Assembly: GCA_027563935.2 (NCBI GenBank)
Contig: CM050449.1
Coordinates: 13,964,501-14,028,500, forward strand
Reading direction: 5' to 3'
Length of the DNA: 64,000 bases
Source of the DNA: Costus lasius
Taxonomy: Eukaryota; Streptophyta; Magnoliopsida; Zingiberales; Costaceae
Shown: positions 49,184-60,237 of the stretch, piece after piece
Numbering within the stretch: the first letter of the stretch is position 1
Layout of the letters: each line of letters begins with the position of its first letter
The notes under the pieces: model-generated
Told to the model about the DNA's origin: nothing
Seen by the model: only the letters and a program-made list of their open reading frames with translations
Database searches by the model: none
Program-made: the position numbers and the translations under genes

Positions 49184-52100
49184 CTACGATGCTGATCTTG
49201 GTTTTGTTGTCAGGCCAAAACCGAAGGGAAACAGAGGGTCATAATTCGGGTCACCAACGTTCATGGGGAGTTGATCTACGGACTTGAACCAGGTGCGGGG
49301 AAGTTTCCCAGTGAAGCCGAAGTCGCCGAAGAGTACGTCGGCGACGCCTTGGCCTTCTGAACCCGGCAGCCAAGCAGCCACTAGCGCATCCATCAAGGGA
49401 AGGTAAGGCTCGATGACGACAGGCCTGCCGGAGATGATGACCACCACACACTTCACCGCGCCGCACACAGTCTGAATTGTGCTCGGACCGGGCGCGGGAA
49501 TGGTGAGGTTGAGGCTGTCTCCGACTGTCTCAGCGTATGGTGGCTCCCCAACGACGACAATGGCGTAGTCGAAGTAGTTGCTTTTCACAAAGTTGGCATC
49601 AGGGTTCTCGGAGAAGATGGTGTTGGTTGATGGGTCAACGGCTGCCTTAATGGCATCCAGGATTGTTGTGCCTGCAAAGAGAACAAAGAAAAAGAAATGA
49701 CACTCATGTAATGCTCACAAACGATATGAATTTAAAACTTCACAAAGTTGGCCTTGTAGAACCAAGTGCTGCTTTTCATCCCTTGCAATTCCTTATCAAA
49801 CATGCAGAGATGAAAAAGAAAAAAAAATGTAAAATTCTGCAATAACCATTTTCTAATGGAAAACAACTGGAACAAGGTTAGTCAGTCTTAGTCATACCAC
49901 TGGTGATCCTTCCACTTGCTCCTTGCCATTCAATTGTCCAACCACCACACTGGTATCCCAAGTTATCGGCATGGCTTCCAGCAACAAGAATTTTGTTAAG
50001 CTTCTTAGGCAAGGGCAGTAATGGTTCATTAACTGATTTGCCATTCTTCAACAGCACAAGTGACTTCCTTACAGCCTCCCTTGCCAGATCCCTGTGCTCC
50101 TGCATCAGTCGAAGTTGTCAGGAGAAATCAAAATTATCTAGAATCAGATTATGCAAATCTAGTTATGCAAACTGCAAGCAAGTTTACCTACCTTTTTCCC
50201 GATCTGATCGGCTAGGCTGAGATCAGGCAGAGGGTTCTCGAAAAGGCCCATGACAAACTTTACCCTCAAGATCCTTCTAACAGCATCGTTAATTCGGCTA
50301 ATGGGAATGGCTTTGTCATTAACAAGAGTTGTTAGGGTGTTAATGAAACCAGCATAGTCAAATGGAACCATCACCTGCACACAACAAGGCAACATGGAGC
50401 GTTAGATTATAGTTTAAAGGGATTCTGAAGCGCAGAAGACAGATGTATCAGGCAACTAATTTTCAGGAACCTAAAAACGATTGCTCATGTAAACAATAAT
50501 GACCTTTCCTGCACTCAATGTGGATGCCACATACTTTTTTTTCTTTCATTTGAATCTTTTCGTAGGAAGCTGTTATGTATATAAAACTGCAACATGTAAT
50601 TGTAACGTAAAAGATAATCATCTACTCACCATATCGATACCAGCATTTATTGACATTTGCACAGAATAAGTGTAATTTGAATCAGGTGGATTTGTGATCC
50701 GATCAATTCCTTGCCAGTCAGAGATGACAAATCCCTGATAAGATGTCAAACATATTAATAGGAAACACAGAAAATATATAGTACATAAACCCTATTACTG
50801 TCTCTTTTCAATTCTACCTGAAAACCTAGTTTCTTTTTAAGAAAGTTATTGACAAGGTGACGGTTGGCATGCATTTTAACTCCATTCCAGCTTGAATAAG
50901 AAACCATGACAGTAGCCACACCCTTGGCAATGGCATCATAGTAAGCAGGCATATGGATGTTGAGCAGTCCCTGGAGATCAATGATAGTGTTATTTTCATT
51001 GATGCCTTTCTGTGTCCCACCATCACCAACAAAGTGTTTTGCACAACCAGCTACGTTGTTCCTAATGAGACCAATTATACACAATTTCATATGAGATACT
51101 GGAGAAAAGCTAGTTGTGTTTAGTAACAAATCGACAAAGAAAAGAATTCTAGCTTTGATATTGTGAATTTGAATCCTTACTTTCCAGCCACATAAGGAAA
51201 GCCCTTGGTGTAGTTTGCTGGGAGATCTCCCTGTAAACCAAGGATAATTTCTGTCATTGCCTGCACAACAGCGTGGTCCTCGCTATAGCTCTCGTAGCAC
51301 CTGCCCCACCTTGGATCTCTACAAACCTGAATTAGGATCAAGAAGGATCATTTCAATTGAGATTTACACTTTTCAGTTTGCAACCAATTCCCAATTCATC
51401 AAAAAATGCACAAAACTATGTTGGATGGTCTTGGTTTGCTCACCGCAATACATGGCGCGAAAGCATAAGGAATGCCAGTTGCTCGGACTTCAAGCGCGGT
51501 TGCAACTCCGATCCTCTTCACAAGATTGGGGTCCCTGCAGGTAGATTTTTTTTTTTTATCTGTGATGTTATGTTCAAGAATCTAATAGTAGATCGACAAA
51601 GTTGCTTTGTCTTTCACTCACTAATCCTAGTGTAGATACGTTTCTGAAAGTCTTCAAGAACACCAAAGTCAGAAAAAAATACGAGTGATTTACTTAAAAA
51701 AAACAGTGCAGATCAAAGAACTACGTGAGAGCAAAAATATATATTTTTTTAAATTTTTATATTAATAAGGATAATAATATATTTTTATCCAAAGTTTTAT
51801 AATATATAAAAGTATATTTTTAAATTTCAGTAAGAGAAGTTGTTCACAATAAACAATACATTGATGCACTCTAATTTATTAGGCATGATAGATAAAAAAA
51901 AAGAATAAAAAAGGGAATTGGAAACAAAAAAGAATGGTAATAGCCTTGACAAAGAGTAGATATTCATGAAATATTAATTTGAATTATTATAGGAAATATA
52001 CTTTACCTTGTGGCTCCAAGACCAACGTTGTGAGGGAATATAGTCGCATTATAGATATTGTTGTGACCATGAACAGCATCGATCCCATAAATCATGGGAA

Positions 52101-52540
52101 TTCCCAAGCGAGTAGACAGGCAAGCTTTCTGATACTGAGTTATCATATTCACCCAATCGTTAGCAGAGGCCTGAGGAGCCGGGACGCTTCCTCCACCGCT
52201 AAGAATGCTACCTATATAATGAATAAGTTTCAGTATGTTTTCTGCCAGTCTCAATGTTTTCTCATCCTAGTAGATTTCACAAATAAGAAATATGAATTTG
52301 TTGATATTCACCAATGAAGTAGTCCTTCAAGACTTGAGCCGAGGAATTTTTTCGCTCGATTTGTGTCATCTGTCCAATCTTTTCAGCTAATGTCATGCGA
52401 TTCAGCAGATCGTTAACCCGAACATCCACCGGCTGGTGAGGATCTTTGTATGCTACATACCCTGTTTCTGCACAATGTATAGTTGCTATCCAGCACAATA
52501 AGAATAGAATTCCAAGCATTGGCGTTCTCCAAGTTTCCAT
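49184..52540 (-). CDS. GH3 beta-D-glucan exohydrolase / beta-glucosidase, secreted
   Basis: This is a glycoside hydrolase family 3 enzyme of the barley ExoI type, which removes glucose from cell-wall beta-glucans in the apoplast. Nine exons on the minus strand: 52312-52540, 52007-52211, 51444-51534, 51181-51326, 50818-51061, 50630-50734, 50192-50374, 49898-50099, 49184-49671. They sum to 1893 nt, 630 aa, the usual length. Residues 1-23 are a signal peptide ([16 protein letters not shown]). Family motifs are [57 protein letters not shown] with nucleophile D311, GEPPYAE with the acid/base Glu (probably E516), and [14 protein letters not shown] near the end. The start at 52540 places the signal peptide best; an upstream in-frame ATG at 52555 adds five residues. 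A 5' UTR intron is likely (acceptor near 52585). Confidence 0.93.
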
Positions 52541-53663
52541 CTTCCGACAAATCAATACACCTTCTCAAATCCTTTCAATAAAACCTGCCTCAAAGGAATT
52601 CGTGAAATCAGAATCAATACAACATTATTTCCTTTGAGAAATTCACACAAGGGAAAATTATACAAGAAGATGATGGGGATAACAATCCTTCAACTCGGAA
52701 GGCAAAAACTCTCAATTGTTAAGCTCAACATCGCAGTGCCATGTTTGCAAGCAGCAAGTAATTATGTAACTCAGACAAATTACTTCTATATAACTTTTCA
52801 AGAAAGAGAAAAACAACAAGAAGCCAGGTAGAAAATGTCAGGGAAGAAAAAAGATAGCAAAAAACAAATTGGGTCAAAAGATAAAAGCTGAAAGGAAATG
52901 GTCAAGGAGCAGATGCATAAACACTTTCTACGAGGAAAAAAATGTTTATGGTGCCTGGCACATGCGAAGCAATCACGCAGGTCGGAGGAGGCAGTGAAAA
53001 CCCAGTTATTCCGCACCAAAAATGACCAAACTTATGAACAACATAAGAAAAAGAGTCATGAACTATCCGGAAAAGTCACACCTTTCAAACACTTTCTCTG
53101 TTGGTTGAGAAAGCACAAATTCTTAATTCTTTTCTTGAGTACGGTTCAGGTGCAAATGGACAAAAACTATATTCCAAATTTCCAATGCTCGTCACGCATG
53201 CGATTTACTTTTGAGTAAAGGACGAAAGTTTCCGTTCGAGAAAAGAAATCGTTCTCTTTCAACAAAAAAATAACTTTATGTAAGCAAGAAATAAAGGAAA
53301 CATAAATTTGTTTTCTTTTTTTCGCCGTAGTTAGAGATAGAGAAACATAAAAAGTTTGTTTTTTCTTCACAAAGAGGACAATTTCAACGACCAGAAGCAA
53401 TGTAAGCCCTAAATAAGCCCTAAAAATGCGCCATTCTAGCATATGCGCATGGATCAAACTCGCAAAAGATCACCTAACAGAGTTAGATACTTCAACAAGA
53501 TCGAAAGCACAAATCTTTCAATCAAAATCATTGAGATAAAAGAAAGGACTAGGACATTTTTGAAGAGGAGGAAAAGAAAACGCACAGAGAGAGCAGGAAA
53601 ACCGAGCTTCTTTTTGTCTGAAGAAGCTCTCTCCTCTTTTCTACGGCATCTAAGCCGTGCTTG
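52541..53663 (-). other. GH3 gene leader, probably with a 5' UTR intron
   Basis: Between the TATA-like site and the start codon lie about 1.1 kb. Several upstream ATGs occur, so part must be spliced out. A minus-strand acceptor (tttgaggcag) lies near 52585. The donor was not fixed. Confidence 0.45.
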
Positions 53664-53675
53664 ATTTATATATAG
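53664..53675 (-). promoter_or_regulatory. candidate TATA box of the GH3 gene
   Basis: Minus strand CTATATATAAAT, followed about 30 bp on by AG-rich leader sequence with CT-rich blocks. It is the only strong TATA match upstream of the gene. Confidence 0.45.
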
Positions 53676-55809
53676 GCGACGCGAGAAAAAGGCAAGATCA
53701 TAACGTTAATGAGGGGAATAAAGATTGTTTAATTTTGGCAAGGGGGTGAGGGGTTGGCGAGAATTGTTAAGTTTAGTGCTCGAGACTGGAAGAGTGCTGG
53801 TGGCAATGCGATCCAGGCAGTGGTGGATTGGGACGGGAGAGAGCGCAGTGCGCCGCCGCTCCCGGGAAGACGACGGGGCCGCCTGTGGGGATTCGAATCG
53901 ATTGTTCCAGATCCCGGAATTGGCCCTGGAACTATTCGGTTTGGTCAAATTGAATCCATTGCCCGCAGACGTTGGATCGACATCGAACGGCTGGAGGGTA
54001 CTGCTGGAGAGGTCGAGGGTTGAATAAAATAAAATAAAGTAGGAGGGGGAGTGAGTTCAGGGCCGGCGAATATAGCCGTTAGGAGTCGTGGGCCTTCCCC
54101 ACGTTGCCCATGTGCGAATTGTACAGTTATTAAAACTGTATCCAACAACTGCATCAAACTTTCGAAAATTAACTAATATATATGTATTTTTGCACCACTA
54201 AATATTAAAATAAAATTATTATGAGAAAGACTCATTATGTAAATATTTTCCTTTTGATGCACTACTATATGCTAATTTACGATGATGGCCCTTATGGACT
54301 CTTTTCTTATTTGAAAAAGTTCAGGGTGAAAAAGGGCAATTCGCCAAATTGTCACTAGTAATTACAAGATGTTCTGCTTCACACTATAAATTAGCACTTA
54401 ATAAAAGGTCTTCTAGTCTATTTCTTTTATTTTTGAACTATTTACAAAAATAAAATGTAGAAATCTAAGCCAAGAAATGAAGAAATAGACTCAACTTTTA
54501 CGATACAAGTAGAAGTCAATGCTTGATCGGGTGGCATCGTGCACACAGATCAGTGTCAACGTCCAGAAGGTCACAATATTCAACGTTTTGGTTGAAGTTC
54601 ATGGACTTTTGGTTTGTTTCTTAGTGCGCAATTCTCTTGAATTTTTTTTCTCGTTTTTATTTTCTTTTGAGCGAGAGATTCTTTTCTCATATGCCCTCAA
54701 ATCAATTAGCTATCGATCTCTCTAAAATTATAAATCTTAAAGCAGAAATTATATTTATACTATTTTAATTTTTTTAAAAAAAAAGGTCAACGTCACCATC
54801 TATAGTCAGCGCCGCCGTGACAAGAGAAGACCGAACCAAACTCTCCGGCTCACTAAATCTGACCATTCAATAATATAATCGACTGTCAGTCCCTCGAGAC
54901 TTTTTGACTTCTGAATCTGCATTACACGCCCATTGAACAATTGCTAATTGCGGCGTAAACCAAGGGTAACTTATTAATACAATATTACCACATTTGTTTA
55001 AAATTAATTAAATGATTCTTTAACACATTTTTTGTCGGCTACACATATGAACCATCAAGTGGGTCATCTAGATTTTTTTTGATTTGCGGTAGGTAAGTCA
55101 ACTTGATGTCAACTGTCAAGAGGAAATATGAGCTATAATTTTTTTTTCTTGTTTTATTGTTATTGTTATAAAGAAAAATAGAATTAATGAAGCTTTAGAT
55201 AAAATATAGATTATTCGTAATTAGATATAATTAAAACTAAATATAAATATATAATTTTTAATATTTGACTTATAATCAAATTCCAAGCTATTCAATCTTT
55301 AAATCCATTTAAATTTGTTTTATTTTTTAATAATGTTTTTAAATGTATTTCAAAAGATAATGAAAGTTTTCAATTTTCTTATTTGGCGTTCGATGAATGC
55401 TAATTTGATAATCGTGAAAAGAATTAAATAAACAGGAATTAATAATCTATAATTTTTTAATTAGATAAATATAGAAAACTAAAGGGATTTAATAGTAATT
55501 TCATTCAACGGAATCGACGCGACCTACCCTCGGATCCATTCTTCAGGGTACAAACTCCGTGCATGATGCTTTTCAAAGGAAAGTCGTACAGCCCCATCCA
55601 AAACCGTCAAATGGATTCTTTCAATTATTATCAACCGTCCATTTTACTTGATCAAATTAATTTCTCCTTCTTTTGTCCATACCAACGGCAAAAATGGCGT
55701 GGATTATTGTGATGGAAGGTTTTGGAAGATCCATTTTATAATTTACCCTGCACAGATTTGGATCCATGCACCTCCGCTCTTTCCGTCTGCTTGCCCTTCC
55801 TTTGGTCCC
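53676..55809. other. intergenic region between divergent genes
   Basis: About 53,700-54,060 is GC-richer and open in several frames, with no recognised protein. The rest is AT-rich spacer and the upstream region of the aminotransferase gene. Confidence 0.5.
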
Positions 55810-55818
55810 TTTATATTG
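55810..55818 (+). promoter_or_regulatory. TATA box of PSAT
   Basis: tttatattg lies 90 bases upstream of the ATG. It is followed by a pyrimidine-rich patch (ctcctctctcgatctcttcc) just before the start codon, a common layout in plant core promoters. Confidence 0.55.
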
Positions 55819-55899
55819 ACCAAATCAGCACCGTGGCCTCGGTAGATCCGCTTTCTTTTCCGCCACCACCCGTGCATTCTCCTCTCTCGATCTCTTCCA

Positions 55900-57165
55900 A
55901 TGGCGGCTGCTGCCTCCGCTACCCACTCTCTCCTCGTTGAGAACCCCCTCAGCTCCTCCGTCAGACTCCGCTCCTTTGACCTCTCTTCCAAGCTCCCCAT
56001 CCGCCCAAAATCCCGCCCTTTCACCATCTCATGCACCGTCGTCCGCCCTCCCCCTGCTCCCCCCTCCGTCGCCAAGGAACGGATCTTCAATTTCGCCGCC
56101 GGACCCGCCACCCTCCCGGAGTCCGTCATCCTCAAGGCCCAGTCCGACCTCTACAACTACCGTGGCTCCGGCATGAGCATCATGGAGATGAGCCACCGTG
56201 GGAAGGAGTTCGACGGCGTCATCAAGAAGGCCGAGTCAGATCTCCGTCTCCTCCTCTCTATCCCTGATGATTACGCCGTCCTCTTCCTCCAGGGCGGCGC
56301 CACAACCCAGTTCGCCTCCGTGCCCCTTAACCTCTGCGCCCCGGGAGATGTCGCCGACTACGTCGTCACCGGCTCGTGGAGCGACAAGGCCTTCAAGGAG
56401 GCGCAGAAGTACTGCAAGCCCAATCTCGTCTGGTCCGGCAAATCTGACAAGTACACCAAGATCCCATCGTTTGACGCCCTCGATCAGAGTTCCCACGCCA
56501 AGTATTTGCACATATGCACGAACGAGACGATCCACGGAGTGGAGTTCAAGAATTACCCCACGCCGAGAAGCGAAGGTGGGATCTTGGTGGCTGATATGTC
56601 CTCCAACTTCTGCTCCAAGCCCGTCGATGTATCAAAGTTCGGTGTGATCTACGCCGGCGCGCAGAAGAATGTTGGCCCCTCCGGTGTCACTATCGTGATC
56701 GTGCGCAAGGACCTTCTCGGCAACGCCCAACCGATCACACCGGTGATGCTGGACTACAAGATCCACGCCGATAGCGCCTCCCTCTACAACACCCCGCCGT
56801 GCTTCGCGATCTACATCTGCGCCCTGGTCTTCGAGGATCTGCTGGCGCGGGGCGGGCTGGTGGAGGTGGAGAAGAACAACATTAAGAAGGCTGGAATTCT
56901 CTACGACGCTATTGATGGGAGCGGCGGGTTCTACATGTGCCCGGTGGAGAAATCGGTCAGGTCGCTGATGAACGTGCCCTTTACGCTGCAAAAGTCGGAT
57001 CTCGAGAAGAAATTTATCGATGAGGCCGCCAAGGAAGGCATGGTTCAGCTTAAGGGACACCGGTCGGTGGGCGGTGTTCGGGCTTCTATATACAACGCTA
57101 TGCCGTTGGCCGGAGTGGAGAAGCTTGTGGCTTTCATGAAGGATTTCCAAGCGAGGCACGCTTGA
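55900..57165 (+). CDS. PSAT: phosphoserine aminotransferase, chloroplastic
   Basis: A PLP enzyme of the phosphorylated serine pathway in plastids: 3-phosphohydroxypyruvate plus glutamate gives 3-phosphoserine plus 2-oxoglutarate. It is intronless, 421 aa, matching plant PSAT length. Residues 1 to about 58 are Ser/Ala/Pro-rich with few acidic residues, a chloroplast transit peptide. The mature part starts [12 protein letters not shown] and shows [21 protein letters not shown] (phosphate site), [27 protein letters not shown], then AGAQKN with the PLP lysine K256, [11 protein letters not shown], and [13 protein letters not shown] near the end. All key residues are present, so it should be active. 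GC-rich codon use at the 5' end is typical for monocot genes. The NDH-subunit gene follows on the same strand 553 bp downstream; no shared regulation is shown. Confidence 0.97.
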   Translation: MAAAASATHSLLVENPLSSSVRLRSFDLSSKLPIRPKSRPFTISCTVVRPPPAPPSVAKERIFNFAAGPATLPESVILKAQSDLYNYRGSGMSIMEMSHRGKEFDGVIKKAESDLRLLLSIPDDYAVLFLQGGATTQFASVPLNLCAPGDVADYVVTGSWSDKAFKEAQKYCKPNLVWSGKSDKYTKIPSFDALDQSSHAKYLHICTNETIHGVEFKNYPTPRSEGGILVADMSSNFCSKPVDVSKFGVIYAGAQKNVGPSGVTIVIVRKDLLGNAQPITPVMLDYKIHADSASLYNTPPCFAIYICALVFEDLLARGGLVEVEKNNIKKAGILYDAIDGSGGFYMCPVEKSVRSLMNVPFTLQKSDLEKKFIDEAAKEGMVQLKGHRSVGGVRASIYNAMPLAGVEKLVAFMKDFQARHA

Positions 57166-57718
57166 ATTTGGTGTGTTTACTGTGCAAGAGGCCTTTTTTT
57201 CACACCTTTTGGCTGTTATCGGATGCATTGAGGTCAACTCTTAGTTTGATTTTACTTTGTTCTACAGATTGGATCAAATGTATTACTATGCTATGACGTT
57301 GTTTTAATACTGAAGAGTTGTTTGGCAAACCACATGATGTTTCAGTGTGCTGATCCTTCCAAATTTTCGATTGGATTTTGAATGTGTCTTCGTCGGTTGA
57401 GGACAAGCAATTTTATCATTAAACTGGTGAACCGGAACGACAATATGGTATAATTTATTAAAATAATTAAACGTTTAGTCTTATATACTGTATACTATAT
57501 TATGTTCGTGGAACTAGATATTGACAATTAACATGTCTAATTCTCTCAGCAATCGCCATTGCTGCTCCCCTTTCTCTTAAAATGATCTCTCTCTTGAAAA
57601 GATATTTTGAGCTGCCAACTTTTAGCCACACAAGCACAAATTGTGTTATCCGCTCCGTCCACCCCCATAGTTCTGCACAACTCACTCTACACCTTGCTAG
57701 CACAGGGAGACATCAGCA

Positions 57719-59129
57719 ATGGCTGCAACTGCGGCCATCATCTCCAACCCAACTCCCCTCATCCCTCTGCCGAGGCCCCTCAGATGCTCGTCCAAGCCTC
57801 TTCGCTTCACTTCCATCTCCCACCAACACAGGACGCGGTTCTCTCTGGCAGCCCTGGCATCGAGCCTCTCCGTGCCGCCAATCAACGTTGGCTATCTGGA
57901 GACAGAGTTCAGCGGCCACGGGGTGAGCTTCGAGGGCATCGGCGATAGCTGCGTCGTCAAGATGGGCATGGAGAACGGTAGCGTGGCCAGCTTGATGCTG
58001 CCGAGCGGCCTAATCACGTCCTACAAGCCCTACATGTGGCACGGTGCCACGTTTGAGGTGCTGCATACCACTGTCTCGGAGGGGGAGGGCGGAGAGGCGG
58101 TGGTGCAGGGAGGCGTGTCCATGGATTTCAAGATTGCAGGTGACAGTTTGACTCCATGGCCTCTGAGCAGCTGGTCTCTGAGCAGTGTTAGGGGCAGCCC
58201 TCGAGACTCCATTGAGGTAATATAAGCTTACTCCAAATTAGTCTACTGCTCTTTTTCTAAGTCTAAATTTGAACAAACACACACGCACAAATGCAGGTGG
58301 AGCTGGTATCGGTTTCTCCGGAGAATATGGCCCAAGTCAAATGCCTGATTACACTCCAAGAGGATTGTATCGGCTCGGAGTTGATCATTTCCAACCCTCG
58401 TTCCTCTGCGCTGGAGCTGTCAGGCTCGTTCGTCAGCCATCTGAAGGTGAGCACGCCTGACGCAACGTATGCAGTTGGGCTTCAAGGCTCAAATTACCGC
58501 AGCAAGCAGCCATTGACTTCGGAGTTCTGCATCATCCCTCCAAACCTCAACAGGAGAAGCTCTGCAGCTCCCAAGAGCGTGCTTCAGCACTTGCTGTCCC
58601 GGTGGGGGTCAAACAAAGGTGAAGGGGATGGGGATCGAGAACCAAATTATGAAGGCTTTATTACTAGCGCAGAGGAATCAGAGGGAGAGGAAGACGATGA
58701 CCAAGCAAGCATGACAGAGAAGATGAGCAGGGTTTACACGAGTGCGCCGAGGCAGTTCACGATCATTGATAGGGTAATTCATCATTCTTTCATTTAGTGT
58801 TAAACAGGCAGAAGATTGCTAGCTTCCCGCATATATAAAACTTCATAATTTTCTTGAATGATTTCCAGTTTTAGATGAAAAACAATAACGCCTAAGTAAT
58901 TGAGACACATCTGCTGTGATTTGTGATGATGCAGGGCAGAAGAAACTCGGTCGTCATCGGTAGAAGTGGATTCGATGAGGTATACGTTTTCAGCCCAGGA
59001 TCAGAGCATGAATGGTACGGGAAATATGCATACGTGTGCATAGGCCCGTCTGCTAAGCTGAAACCTTTGGTATTAGCTCCTGGAGGCATCTGGAGAGGAG
59101 CACAGTACTTGCACAATCCAAACCTCTAA
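57719..59129 (+). CDS. NDF5: photosynthetic NDH subunit, NDF5/PNSB2-type (aldose-epimerase-like fold)
   Basis: This is a plastid protein of the family that builds or belongs to subcomplex B of the chloroplast NDH complex, used in cyclic electron flow around photosystem I. Three exons: 57719-58216, 58297-58773, 58935-59129, all phase 0, 389 aa. Residues 1 to about 50 form a Ser/Thr/Pro-rich transit peptide. Recognisable stretches are YLETEFSGHGVSFEGIGDSC, LPSGLITSYKPYMWHG, NPRSSALELSGSFVSHLKVS, EKMSRVYTSAPRQFTIIDR and FSPGSEHEWYGKYAY, ending HNPNL. The fold is galactose-mutarotase-like, but the family is not known as an enzyme. NDF5 and PNSB2 are paralogues. I favour NDF5 from memory and cannot exclude PNSB2. 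An acidic linker (EESEGEEDDDQ) lies at about residues 279-291. Confidence 0.85.
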
Positions 59130-60237
59130 CTCACAAGATCTAAAAGTTGTTGTAGCTTAATAATTTGATGTAAACAAACTTTCATATAAATTTATTTTAA
59201 GGCTAGAAATGGATAGTTTGCTAACATAGCAAGAAGATGAGCTAAATTGATATACCTTGAAAACTCAAAAGACAAGGAAAATTGGAAATTGTGCCATTTG
59301 GAGGAGGATGAGATGCATGTAACTTCTAAACATTGAAATCTTATTTAATGTTAATTCTAATATTGTCTTCATTTATTGTAAGCTTTAGAGACTCCTTATA
59401 AGATTGATTACCGTAATTATGTGTAAGAAATCATCTAACAAAATATAATAATATTATTGTTGATTTGCATTCATCCTTCAAGTCATTTCATATTTCTTCA
59501 GTTTTCATATTCCTTTAGTTAGCGTTATAGATCTTTTGGGTTGCAAATTTATGACTATAAACAGGGCATTCTTTTGTATTGAAATACGGAAATAAAATAA
59601 AATAAAATTTCTTTTATTATCTCAATTCTTCCATTTCTCTACTGTTTTGTTTTCTATTAGTTTGTTTCAGTTTATAACAATTCTACCTTTATTGTTACTT
59701 TCTATCATGCATCATATAGCATGCTACAAACTTGTACATACCATACATCAAGTAAAATCTATTCACTCCATCATGCATTCTAGTGATTCCTTTAGTAGTA
59801 ACATGCCACATTCTTGACCTATATTTTGATCAAATTCTTTCATTGTCACTTTCTTCAAAAGTGTGTGACATGTTTTCTCAATACATCTATAAATTTGCAT
59901 TAAGAAATTACAAACTTCAAACAGTCCTTTCAATCCTATAGAAACTTTATTTTATAAAGTTTCACGTACAAAATTCTGTAACTTTACAGCACGATTTGGG
60001 GGTGTGTTACCCACAAATGTTGATTTCTACATCAAAGTTCAACTCTCCGCATGCCTTCAGGAACATGCGTGGTTTTGTAGTGCAAAAGCAAAGATACTAA
60101 TGCCAATGTTTCTAAAGGCAGGAATATTCTTTTTTAGAGTAAAAAATTTGCATCTCAACTTGCCTCTACACTCCTTTTCTTCTTTTGCTGAAAACTTAAA
60201 AAAGAAAGAAAAGTCAAATTCATCCATCTTCGTGTTG
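59130..60237. other. intergenic spacer between convergent genes
   Basis: AT-rich 3' flanks of the NDH-subunit gene and the myosin gene. No other feature was seen. Confidence 0.6.

Noticed and set aside
53725..54027. 100-aa plus-strand frame and overlapping frames upstream of the GH3 gene
   Set aside because: No family resemblance, no splice context, and competing frames on both strands. Possibly promoter or relic sequence.
56632..57237. 201-aa minus-strand frame
   Set aside because: It is the antisense shadow of the intronless aminotransferase gene.
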